Assembly: GCA_015068495.1 (NCBI GenBank)
Contig: SVKL01000005.1
Span: 41,307-105,306 of the forward strand
DNA length: 64,000 bases
Direction of reading: 5' to 3'
From: Oscillospiraceae bacterium
Lineage (GTDB): Bacteria; Bacillota; Clostridia; Oscillospirales; Oscillospiraceae
This document shows, in pieces, positions 44,140 through 51,265 of this stretch. The notes under the pieces are model-generated. The model worked only from the letters and a program-made list of their open reading frames with translations. It did no database searches and was not told the origin of the DNA. The position numbers and the translations under genes are program-made. Position 1 is the stretch's first letter; every line of letters starts with the position of its first letter.

Positions 44140-44400
44140 GTGCCGACAGGCACAACATCATTTGACCGAAGGTCAATATCATTTCGAGCAAAGAGAGAAC
44201 ATCGTTATTCATTTTCGGCACAACTGAACGAGGTTGAGGCGCTGCCTCAAATGATGTTGCAACAAGTTGCAAATGATGTGATGCTTCGCATCAATGATGT
44301 TGCGCTTCGCGCGTGAGGAGGCGGAACACATCACATCACTTTGCGACGAAGGAGCAATACATCACTGTGCGATAGCACTACATCACTTCGGCGCAGCCGA
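44140..44400. repeat. array of different short hairpins separated by a conserved ATGATGT/ACATCA spacer
   Basis: At least eight small palindromes follow each other: GTGCC/GGCAC, TGACC/GGTCA, TTGAGGC/GCCTCAA, TTGCAAC/GTTGCAA, GATGC/GCATC, GCGC/GCGC, GTGC/GCAC and TCGGC/GCCGA. Stem sequences differ but pairing is kept, while spacers repeat ACATCATT, AATGATGT or ACATCAC. This is the inverse of a CRISPR. No coding potential is seen in 44135-44481. Confidence 0.75.
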
Positions 44401-44481
44401 TGCTTCACTATTTGCAAACAAAGATTTTTATGCTATAATAATCTCAATAAATAATTTTCAAAAACTTTAAGGAGAGACCGC

Positions 44482-44862
44482 ATGATAAACAAAATTATTC
44501 AAAAGAAAAATCTGATATTGATTGTTTATGCCATTGTTTTGCTTGCTCTTTGGACTGTGGCGTTGATTTTTGGTAACAGAGAAGATAAAGTAATGGTTCT
44601 CATTCTTTCTCTTATTATACCGTTTGTTGTGTATGGTTTTGTTCGGTTGATGTATAGGGTTGTAAGTATCAATGCCTCTTTTAAAACAATGTGCTTTTTC
44701 TATTATTTTTTCTTGATAGGCGGATCGCTTGGAACTGTTATGATGTTTGTTGAATTCGTCGCTGGATTTCCAAACGGATTGTCCCCGACTCTTGGTGCTT
44801 GCGGTGCTTTGATCATTGCAACACTTGATAATGCAAAGAAAAGTTTTGAAAATAAAGATTGA
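44482..44862 (+). CDS. small four-helix membrane protein, hypothetical
   Basis: The 126-residue product has about four hydrophobic helices (for example LILIVYAIVLLALWTVALIF and MVLILSLIIPFVVYGFV) with a short charged tail (DNAKKSFENKD). I do not recognise a family. AGGAGAG precedes the ATG. The gene is clearly more AT-rich than the window average, as is the surrounding 44.4-45.1 kb, which suggests a different origin. A weak TATAAT is seen near 44435. Confidence 0.6.
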   Translation: MINKIIQKKNLILIVYAIVLLALWTVALIFGNREDKVMVLILSLIIPFVVYGFVRLMYRVVSINASFKTMCFFYYFFLIGGSLGTVMMFVEFVAGFPNGLSPTLGACGALIIATLDNAKKSFENKD

Positions 44863-44939
44863 AGTTAAATTAAAACCCGTTTGAGTTCAAAACCTTATTG
44901 CAAAACGCAAAAAATATCTTTTTTGCAGCCCATAGACAG

Positions 44940-44973
44940 AAAAAATCGAACACCAAAAGGTGTTCGATTTTTT
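44940..44973 (+). terminator. terminator hairpin after the small membrane protein
   Basis: AAAAAATCGAACACC and GGTGTTCGATTTTTT pair around AAAA, 77 bp after the stop codon. Confidence 0.85.
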
Positions 44974-45105
44974 CTTTTGTTGAGATGCGAATTTCGGAAA
45001 AACCAAAAAGGAAATATTCAGCAATTTTATTACCTACGTCTTCCTTTTTTTGCTTTGGGAGATTATAATGTATGAAGCATCGATGATTTTTACGAGGAAA
45101 GCCTT

Positions 45106-46302
45106 ATGACAAAACAAAGAAATTACAAAAGGACACTGACTGCTTGCTATCTTGGTTATATTACGCAAGCAATCACTGCCAATTTTACACCGCTTCTGTT
45201 TTTGACCTTTAAGAGCACATACGGAATTACGCTGGAAAAGATTGCAATCATCCCTTTGGTGTTCTATTTCACCCAATTGCTTGTTGATTTGGCGGCTACC
45301 AAGTATGCCGACAAAATCGGATACCGGGTGTGCATTGTGGTATCTCAGGTGGTGTCGGCGGTAGGCCTTGCCTCACTGGCAATTTTGCCGGAGCTTCTTC
45401 CTGTGCCGTTTATAGGTATTTTGATTTCAGTGGTGCTTTATGCTATGGGAAGCGGCCTCGTTGAGGTTTTGTTAAGTCCCATCGTTGAGGCCTGTCCTTT
45501 TGAAAATAAGGATGGTGTGATGAGCTTGCTGCATTCCTTCTTCTGTTGGGGTGCAGTGGGTGTTATTCTGGGTTCTACACTCTTTTTCTCCCTGTTTGGC
45601 GTGGAGAATTGGAAAATTCTTGCTTGTGTTTGGGCGTTGGTGCCGCTGTATAACACATTTAATTTTATCAAATGCCCCATTGAACGACTGGTGGAAGAGG
45701 GCGAAAGCCTGAGCGTTGGCAAACTGTTGAAAACGCCAATTTTTTGGCTGATGATAATCCTTATGGTGTGCGCGGGAGCATCAGAAGCAACGATGACGCA
45801 GTGGACATCAGCATTTACAGAAGCGGCGCTGGGCGTATCTAAAACCGTTGGTGATTTGGCAGGCCCGTGCTTGTTTGCGTTGTTTATGGGAATCGCCCGT
45901 ATGTTGTACGGCAAGCACAGCGAGAAAATTGATTTGACCAAAATGATGCTCATTTGCAGTGTTATGTGCGTGGGCTGCTATCTGCTGGCATCTCTGTCAG
46001 CGTCGCCGGCGCTGGGCCTTGCAGGTTGCGCCCTTTGCGGTTTGGCGGTTGGCATTATGTGGCCCGGTACAATCAGTATGTCTGCGCAGAGATGCCCGAG
46101 AGGCGGAACGGCAATGTTTGCCTTTTTGGCATTGGCCGGCGACTTGGGCGCATCGGCAAGCCCCACGATGGTGGGAAGCATTTCCGAAATGGCAGGGGGC
46201 AATCTGAAAACAGGACTGCTGGTGGCGACACTGTTTCCGGCTCTGCTGGTTGTTGGTTTGATCCTTTTAAGAAACGGGAAGAATAAGCCGACCTGCACCT
46301 AA
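45106..46302 (+). CDS. MFS transporter
   Basis: The 398-residue protein has twelve predicted membrane helices. The MFS loop after helix 2 reads TKYADKIGYRVCIV, a variant of the GxLaDrxGrr motif. It resembles the fucose/sugar permease-like group, but no substrate can be assigned. GAGGA lies before the ATG and a TATAAT is at 45064. It ends at a bidirectional terminator shared with the converging membrane genes. Confidence 0.85.
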   Translation: MTKQRNYKRTLTACYLGYITQAITANFTPLLFLTFKSTYGITLEKIAIIPLVFYFTQLLVDLAATKYADKIGYRVCIVVSQVVSAVGLASLAILPELLPVPFIGILISVVLYAMGSGLVEVLLSPIVEACPFENKDGVMSLLHSFFCWGAVGVILGSTLFFSLFGVENWKILACVWALVPLYNTFNFIKCPIERLVEEGESLSVGKLLKTPIFWLMIILMVCAGASEATMTQWTSAFTEAALGVSKTVGDLAGPCLFALFMGIARMLYGKHSEKIDLTKMMLICSVMCVGCYLLASLSASPALGLAGCALCGLAVGIMWPGTISMSAQRCPRGGTAMFAFLALAGDLGASASPTMVGSISEMAGGNLKTGLLVATLFPALLVVGLILLRNGKNKPTCT

Positions 46303-46306
46303 AAAC

Positions 46307-46338
46307 AAAAGAGACACACCATATGGTGTGTCTCTTTT
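46307..46338. terminator. bidirectional terminator between MFS gene and membrane protein gene
   Basis: AAAAGAGACACACC and GGTGTGTCTCTTTT pair around ATAT. Confidence 0.92.
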
Positions 46339-46339
46339 C

Positions 46340-47158
46340 TTATTTGCTTTCTTTCTTCAGTCTTGCCTTTGCTTCTTCCACGGTTTCTCCGTCCTTGGTG
46401 AGGTAGGCATCCACAAACTTGTCTTCCAGCTTGGTGTAGCCGCCTACAACCCCTTGTTCAATCTTTTTGTAGCCGTCTACAACGCCTTTTTCAATTTTCT
46501 TGTAACCGCCGGTTACTGCCTCAGCAATCTTCTCGTTTGTCTTTACAATTTTAGATTTTGCCATATTTGTATATTTTCCTCCAATCAAATTCATTCCAAG
46601 GGTTAGTACCACCAGCCATACGGCTGTTCCTGTAAAAATATTCAGCAGTAAAATATCCCCTGCTGCCATTCCCGGAAAAGACACGAGCATCGACCGCTGC
46701 ATAGTGTAAACAGAAACACAGGCATCTGCCAGCGCGATGTTGCGAAGCGTCTTTAATACCGGGGAGGGGGAGCGTTTTGCCTTTGCCATACCGGTAATTG
46801 CAACGGTGATTTTCGTAAAAGTGTATGTGGCAATGGTGATCATTACAATTTCGTGAAAGGCAGTGCCTCTGTCTTTCATAGCAGACAGAACGTTCACACC
46901 CACAATGCAGAAAGAAAGCACGACCAGCAAAACACCGGTAATCCGCCGGGCAAAGCCCTCTGTGTCATAATTGCCGTTTGCTTTCCGTTTCACCTGCAGC
47001 ACGGAAAACCTTGTGATTGCCAGCACTGTATAATACGCACCCACAGTAATAAACCACCAGGAATGGGAAATAAAGCCTAAAACGCAATTGCCAACTGCAT
47101 AGGCGGCGTTAAGCAAAAGGCTTGTATAGGGATTTTTTGCAAATTTGATGATTCTCAT
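46340..47158 (-). CDS. membrane protein with C-terminal amphipathic repeats, hypothetical
   Basis: The 272-residue protein has about five or six membrane helices in residues 10-200. A soluble tail follows with three near-repeats of GYKKIEKGVVD type (GYKKIEKGVVD, GYKKIEQGVVG, GYTKLEDKFVD), ending in a charged helix EEAKARLKKESK. Similar tails occur on small Clostridia membrane proteins from memory, but no function is known. Its start overlaps the stop of the upstream gene (ATGA), so both are in the operon controlled from the TetR intergenic region. Confidence 0.75.
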   Translation of the reverse strand: MRIIKFAKNPYTSLLLNAAYAVGNCVLGFISHSWWFITVGAYYTVLAITRFSVLQVKRKANGNYDTEGFARRITGVLLVVLSFCIVGVNVLSAMKDRGTAFHEIVMITIATYTFTKITVAITGMAKAKRSPSPVLKTLRNIALADACVSVYTMQRSMLVSFPGMAAGDILLLNIFTGTAVWLVVLTLGMNLIGGKYTNMAKSKIVKTNEKIAEAVTGGYKKIEKGVVDGYKKIEQGVVGGYTKLEDKFVDAYLTKDGETVEEAKARLKKESK

Positions 47159-47523
47159 TTGATGCCCTTAATCATCGGGATGAGGGCAATCAGCATTACA
47201 ATGCCAAGCAAGCCCACAAGTGTGCCCCAAATGATTTGCTCCCACACAAGGCACATACACATACCCACACCCAGCACCAAAGCGGCAACAATTGCATATA
47301 GGATGCGAAACACATTTTTGCCGTTCATCTTCGGCAGCTTCTTGTTTTCCATTTTGCACCAGACAAGGGTGGTGATAACACCCAGCACAATGCCGACAGC
47401 ACCGAAAACGACACCCTCTGTAAAGGCATTCCACTCAGGCAGAAGCGCCATACACATACCCAAAGCGAACAAAACGCCGCTCACCGTTCCCATAATGAGT
47501 GCAAAAAAACTGCTTTTTTTCAT
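47155..47523 (-). CDS. small membrane protein, hypothetical
   Basis: The product of 122 residues has about four hydrophobic segments (SFFALIMGTVSGVLFALGM, FGAVGIVLGVITTLVW and others) and a short basic loop KKLPKMNGKN. The track extends it upstream to 47784, across the regulator promoter; ATG 47523 with AAAGGAG at correct spacing is the real start. First gene of a two-gene operon divergent from a TetR regulator, so it is the likely regulated target. Function unknown. Confidence 0.75.
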   Translation of the reverse strand: MKKSSFFALIMGTVSGVLFALGMCMALLPEWNAFTEGVVFGAVGIVLGVITTLVWCKMENKKLPKMNGKNVFRILYAIVAALVLGVGMCMCLVWEQIIWGTLVGLLGIVMLIALIPMIKGIK

Positions 47524-47545
47524 ATTGAAATCTCCTTTCATTAAA

Positions 47546-47627
47546 CCAACACTTGTTTTTTTATTACGGCTACAGTATAATATTTTTCGCAAGGGAAAAC
47601 AATCAACAAAGAAACAACAAGTGTTGG
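47546..47627. promoter_or_regulatory. divergent promoter region with two TetR-type operators
   Basis: CCAACACTTGTT (47546-47557) and its exact reverse complement AACAAGTGTTGG (47616-47627) flank the region; each is itself an AACA-N2-TGTT dyad. Toward the regulator TTGTTT (47553-47558) and TATAAT (47576-47581) are 17 bp apart, so the first operator overlaps the -35. On the minus strand a TTGATT and TATTAT pair is available, 18 bp apart. Confidence 0.7.
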
Positions 47628-47644
47628 AATAATGGAGAAACACT

Positions 47645-48163
47645 ATGAACGTAAAGAACAATAAGCGGCGCAGAGAGTCGAGAGTAAAAATCGAAAAAGC
47701 GTTTATAGAGCTGCTGCAAACCCGTGAAATCAAGGATATTACGGTATCCGACATTATTAAAATAACGGGATTAAACCGCAGCACTTTCTATGCAAACTAC
47801 GTGGATATATTCGATTTGGCGGATCAGACAAGGGAAATACTCACAAAGGAGTTTAGTAATCTGTTTGCGGACTACGACTATTTTAATGAGCATACCGGCG
47901 CCCTGAAGATGTTTACCCATATTAAGGAAAACCAGCTTTTTTACAAGACCTATTTCAAGCTGTGTTACGATGAAAAGCATCTTGTCTCCATTTATGACAC
48001 CAAGCGCGCTGAAAAGGAACAGATAGACGGCAATATTAAATATCATATTGAGTTTTTCAGAAACGGACTCAATGCCATCATCAAGCTGTGGCTGACAGGC
48101 GGCTGTCAGGAATCCCCTGAGGAAATGGCAGAGGTGCTGAAATCAGAGTATCGCGGCAGATAG
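47645..48163 (+). CDS. TetR/AcrR-family regulator
   Basis: The 172-residue protein has the TetR helix-turn-helix at residues of about 15-60 (FIELLQTREIKDITVSDIIK, then GLNRSTFYANYVDIFDL). A C-terminal ligand domain of the short Firmicute type follows. It is divergent from the two membrane protein genes, with paired operators between, so it probably represses both them and itself. The following gene starts 21 bp downstream and may be cotranscribed. Confidence 0.88.
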   Translation: MNVKNNKRRRESRVKIEKAFIELLQTREIKDITVSDIIKITGLNRSTFYANYVDIFDLADQTREILTKEFSNLFADYDYFNEHTGALKMFTHIKENQLFYKTYFKLCYDEKHLVSIYDTKRAEKEQIDGNIKYHIEFFRNGLNAIIKLWLTGGCQESPEEMAEVLKSEYRGR

Positions 48164-48184
48164 AAAGACGAGGAGTAGGAGACA

Positions 48185-48538
48185 ATGAAACAGAAAATCA
48201 AAGCCTTCCTGCAATTTTTTACCAATCCCAGATTGCTGCTGTGTCTGGCTGTTGCGTGGATGATTACCAACGGCTGGTCCTATGTTGTGTTGGGAATGGG
48301 TACATTTTTTAAGATAAACTGGATGATTGCTGTGGGCAGTGCGTATATGGCGATTTTGTGGTTTCCCTTTTCACCGGAAAAGCTGTTGACAGTAGCCATA
48401 GCCGTGGCATTGCTGCGGTGGCTGTTTCCCAATGACCAAAAGACCCTTGCGGTGCTGTACGAAATGCGGGAAAAAGCCAAGGAAGCAATCCGAAAAAGGA
48501 AAAACAAAAAGAAAGCAGAGGAGCAGGCGCATAAATAG
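48185..48538 (+). CDS. small two-helix membrane protein, hypothetical
   Basis: The 117-residue product has two or three membrane helices (LLLCLAVAWMITNGWSYVVLG and WMIAVGSAYMAILWF) and a highly basic C-terminal helix (EAIRKRKNKKKAEEQ). GTAGGAG lies before the ATG. Similar short proteins are common in Clostridia; no function is known to me. Confidence 0.65.
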   Translation: MKQKIKAFLQFFTNPRLLLCLAVAWMITNGWSYVVLGMGTFFKINWMIAVGSAYMAILWFPFSPEKLLTVAIAVALLRWLFPNDQKTLAVLYEMREKAKEAIRKRKNKKKAEEQAHK

Positions 48539-48541
48539 TGC

Positions 48542-48569
48542 TTGCATTTTCCGGATTCTATGCTATAAT
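48542..48569 (+). promoter_or_regulatory. promoter of the CorC/HlyC gene
   Basis: TTGCAT and a consensus TATAAT are 16 bp apart. Transcription would begin near 48576, about 190 nt before the start codon. Confidence 0.7.
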
Positions 48570-48575
48570 TGGCAG

Positions 48576-48715
48576 TAATAATGCTGAAAGGAGCAGTTTA
48601 GACAACTATGGACGACGGCGACAGTAATCCCGATAATCCTCCTTTATGTCATAAGTTTGTACAGGCGAAGCGTAGTCCTCATTTTCGGATGTAGGATATA
48701 GGCTTTGCCTTTTTG
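48576..48715 (+). promoter_or_regulatory. structured leader with terminator-like hairpin ahead of the CorC/HlyC gene
   Basis: The first part can fold by pairing AAAGGAG with CTCCTTT and ACAACTATG with CATAAGTTTGT. The second part is a terminator-like stem, AGGCGAAGC with GCTTTGCCT and an inner TCCT/AGGA, followed by TTTTT. This is a riboswitch-like or attenuator layout. It does not match the M-box, yybP-ykoY or NiCo patterns as I remember them. Confidence 0.5.
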
Positions 48716-48766
48716 CGCGTTTTTTGAGGAAATTTATGGTATAAATGTGGAGGAAATAAACAGATT

Positions 48767-50089
48767 ATGGATAATATACTTTTGACATTAGGCTTGCAGG
48801 TGGTGCTGATAGCGCTTAACGCTGTGTTTGCCTGTGCGGAAATCGCAGTGATTTCTATGAACGATAATAAGCTTGCCAAAATGGCAGCGGAGGGAGATAA
48901 GCGCGCAGTGCGCTTGGCGCGGCTTACCAGCCAGCCTGCCCGTTTCTTGGCAACCATTCAGGTAGCCATCACCCTGTCCGGCTTCTTAGGCTCTGCATTT
49001 GCCGCAGAGAACTTTGCTGACAGATTGGCCTCTTGGCTGGTGCTGGGCTTGGGCGTTCCTCTGACAATGGAGGCAATGCACTCTGTTTCAGTGGTGGTTA
49101 TCACCATTGTGCTGTCCTACTTCACCTTGGTCTTTGGTGAGCTGGTGCCGAAGCAGGTAGCTATGCGAAAGGCAGAAGCCTTGGCGCTGGGTATGTCCGG
49201 ACTCATCAGCTTCATCTCCAAGCTTTGCGCGCCGCTGGTGGGCTTGCTGACAGTATCCACAAATGGCGTGCTCCGCCTGATGGGCATTGACCCCAACGCC
49301 CAGGAGGAGGAAGTCGGTGAGGAAGAGATTCGTATGATGGTGGATGTGGGCAACGAAAAAGGCACCATCGATAACGAAGAGCGGGAATTCATTCAGAACG
49401 TGTTTGAGTTTGATAATCTGCCCGTGGAAGAAATCATCACCCACAGAACCGATGTAACCTTCCTGTATTTGGAAGACGATTTGGAAGCTTGGGATAAGAT
49501 AATCCGGGAAACACGCTTTACATACTATCCGGTTTGCGATGAGACGCCCGACCAAATTACAGGTGTTCTGAACACAAAAATTTACTTCCGTATGCAGGAA
49601 AGAACCAAGGAATCGGTTTTGGAGCAAGCGGTGACGGAAGCCTATGTGGTGCCTGAATCCCTGAAGGCAGACGTGCTGTTCCGGAATATGAAGAAGGAAC
49701 ACGAGCAGATCGCAGTGGTATTGGATGAATACGGCGGTATGAGCGGTATCATTACAATCAAGGACTTGATTGAGGAGCTGGTAGGCGACCTGGAGGATGA
49801 TATCGCCGAAGAAGAGGTGGTTGAACCCATTGTGCCGCTGGAGGAGAACCTGTGGCAGGTTGACGGCAGCGTTCTGCTGGAGGAGCTGTCTGAGGTGCTG
49901 GAGATGTCCTTGGAGTCCGAGGAGTACGACACCTTAAACGGTCTGATTTTCCACCATTTGGGAACGTCCCCTGAAATAAATGATCAGGTGGAGCTGGAGG
50001 GCTTGCAAATAACCGTTACCGAGCTGCACAACTACCAAGTGGAAACTGCCACAATCCGCAAACTGCCTGTGCTTGCAGAAGAAGAATAA
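48767..50089 (+). CDS. CNNM/CorC/HlyC-type hemolysin-family transporter
   Basis: The 440-residue protein has an N-terminal DUF21/CNNM membrane domain of four helices (residues 1-180). A CBS pair follows (about 205-335, including VEEIITHRTDVTFL and EQIAVVLDEYGGMSGIITIKDL), then a C-terminal CorC/HlyC domain (WQVDGSVLLEEL). Such proteins are linked to magnesium or other divalent cation efflux. A GGAGG site lies 12 bp before the ATG. The leader upstream could make expression respond to an ion, but this is inference. Confidence 0.92.
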   Translation: MDNILLTLGLQVVLIALNAVFACAEIAVISMNDNKLAKMAAEGDKRAVRLARLTSQPARFLATIQVAITLSGFLGSAFAAENFADRLASWLVLGLGVPLTMEAMHSVSVVVITIVLSYFTLVFGELVPKQVAMRKAEALALGMSGLISFISKLCAPLVGLLTVSTNGVLRLMGIDPNAQEEEVGEEEIRMMVDVGNEKGTIDNEEREFIQNVFEFDNLPVEEIITHRTDVTFLYLEDDLEAWDKIIRETRFTYYPVCDETPDQITGVLNTKIYFRMQERTKESVLEQAVTEAYVVPESLKADVLFRNMKKEHEQIAVVLDEYGGMSGIITIKDLIEELVGDLEDDIAEEEVVEPIVPLEENLWQVDGSVLLEELSEVLEMSLESEEYDTLNGLIFHHLGTSPEINDQVELEGLQITVTELHNYQVETATIRKLPVLAEEE

Positions 50090-50092
50090 AAA

Positions 50093-50124
50093 AAGAGCCT
50101 TTTACCTGCCGGTAAAAGGCTCTT
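50093..50124. terminator. bidirectional terminator between CorC/HlyC and LysR genes
   Basis: AAGAGCCTTTTACC and GGTAAAAGGCTCTT pair around TGCC. Confidence 0.92.
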
Positions 50125-50127
50125 ATA

Positions 50128-51081
50128 TTATGCAAGACCGTTCAAGCTGTCAATTAAGGTCGTCATTGCTTTGGTGCAGAATTTGTTCCGCTTGTAATAG
50201 GCATAAATATTACGCTTGTTGTGCTTGGTAGGAAGCGCGTAAAAAACAATATGACTATGGTCTGCGCCGCGGATATTTCGCACAAGGGTATCGCTGACGA
50301 GGGATGCGGCAATGCCTTGCTCCACATAGGAATAAAGGGTGGTAAGCCGATCCATTTCAAGCAATACATTGGGGGAGAAACCCGTCTCTTGGAAGATAGC
50401 ATTGCTTTGCTTTCTGGTGTCGTTGTGCCGATTCATCAGGATAAACGGCGTATTGACAAAATGTTTCATAGGAACGGGCTGTGTGTCAGAGGTGTGCTTA
50501 TTCTCCATTACATCTTCATAGGAAAGGGCATAGTCCCGACAATTTTCATTTTCTGAAAAATGGCGTGGGACTGCCAGCAAAAGATGCTCCGAAGTCAAAT
50601 AAACCTGCTCAAAGATGTCTGTGGGCAGGATGCTGTTGTCAATCACAATGTCCAATGTGCCGGCAGTGATTTCATTTTCCAGTGTTCGGGAGTTGGCATC
50701 CATGAGGGTGAGCTGGATTTTGGGATGGGACAGTAGAAAGCGGGAGATGTACGTCGGAAGCACCAAGGACGACAGTAGCTGATTGCTTCCCACGGAAAGG
50801 GAGCCGGTTTCCAAATTGTTCAGCGCCAGAATATACTCCTCATATGCTCTCTCGATGGCTTGAATCTGCTCGGTGGCGCGGATGTATGCCTCGCCGGCCT
50901 CTGTCAGCCGGATGGGCTTGCAGCTTCTGTCAAATAAAGGCGTACCCAGTTCTTCTTCCAAGGCTTTTACCATCAGACTCAAAGAGGGCTGGGCGATAAA
51001 AAGCTTCTGCGCAGCTTTGGAGAAACTGCGCTCCTTGGCGATGGTGTAAATCAGATCCTTACGGTAAAATAAATTATCCAT
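50128..51081 (-). CDS. LysR-family transcriptional regulator
   Basis: The 317-residue protein has the LysR winged helix at residues 1-60 (ERSFSKAAQKLFIAQPSLSLMVKALEEEL type). A periplasmic-binding-like effector domain follows from about residue 90. GAGGGA precedes the ATG. It is divergent from aspA with a 184-bp AT-rich gap, so aspA is the likely target. The effector is unknown; an amino acid is plausible. Confidence 0.92.
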   Translation of the reverse strand: MDNLFYRKDLIYTIAKERSFSKAAQKLFIAQPSLSLMVKALEEELGTPLFDRSCKPIRLTEAGEAYIRATEQIQAIERAYEEYILALNNLETGSLSVGSNQLLSSLVLPTYISRFLLSHPKIQLTLMDANSRTLENEITAGTLDIVIDNSILPTDIFEQVYLTSEHLLLAVPRHFSENENCRDYALSYEDVMENKHTSDTQPVPMKHFVNTPFILMNRHNDTRKQSNAIFQETGFSPNVLLEMDRLTTLYSYVEQGIAASLVSDTLVRNIRGADHSHIVFYALPTKHNKRNIYAYYKRNKFCTKAMTTLIDSLNGLA

Positions 51082-51202
51082 AATAATCCCTCGCTTTATG
51101 GCGATTTATAGAAAAAATTGTAACACCGTGAAAAATGAAAGTCAACCGTTTACCGGAAAAATTATAATAAATAATAAATAAATCCTATAACAGTATATGT
51201 AT

Positions 51203-51231
51203 TTGAATATAAATAGCGGGGGTGTTATACT
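51203..51231 (+). promoter_or_regulatory. promoter of aspA
   Basis: TTGAAT and TATACT are 17 bp apart, 34 bp before the ATG. The AT-rich stretch upstream (51150-51200) would hold the LysR site; no clear T-N11-A pair is singled out. Confidence 0.6.
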
Positions 51232-51265
51232 CTCATTGAAATTACAAAAAAAGGATGGTTTGCAT

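Noticed and set aside
44140-44400. CRISPR array
   Set aside because: The repeated part is only 7-8 bp and the variable parts are palindromes; no cas gene is in the window.
44881-45075. 64-residue ORF between the small membrane protein and the MFS gene
   Set aside because: It runs through a terminator hairpin and has no ribosome site.
48576-48715. M-box (ykoK) magnesium riboswitch
   Set aside because: The conserved M-box segments that I remember are absent, so only a generic structured leader is reported.
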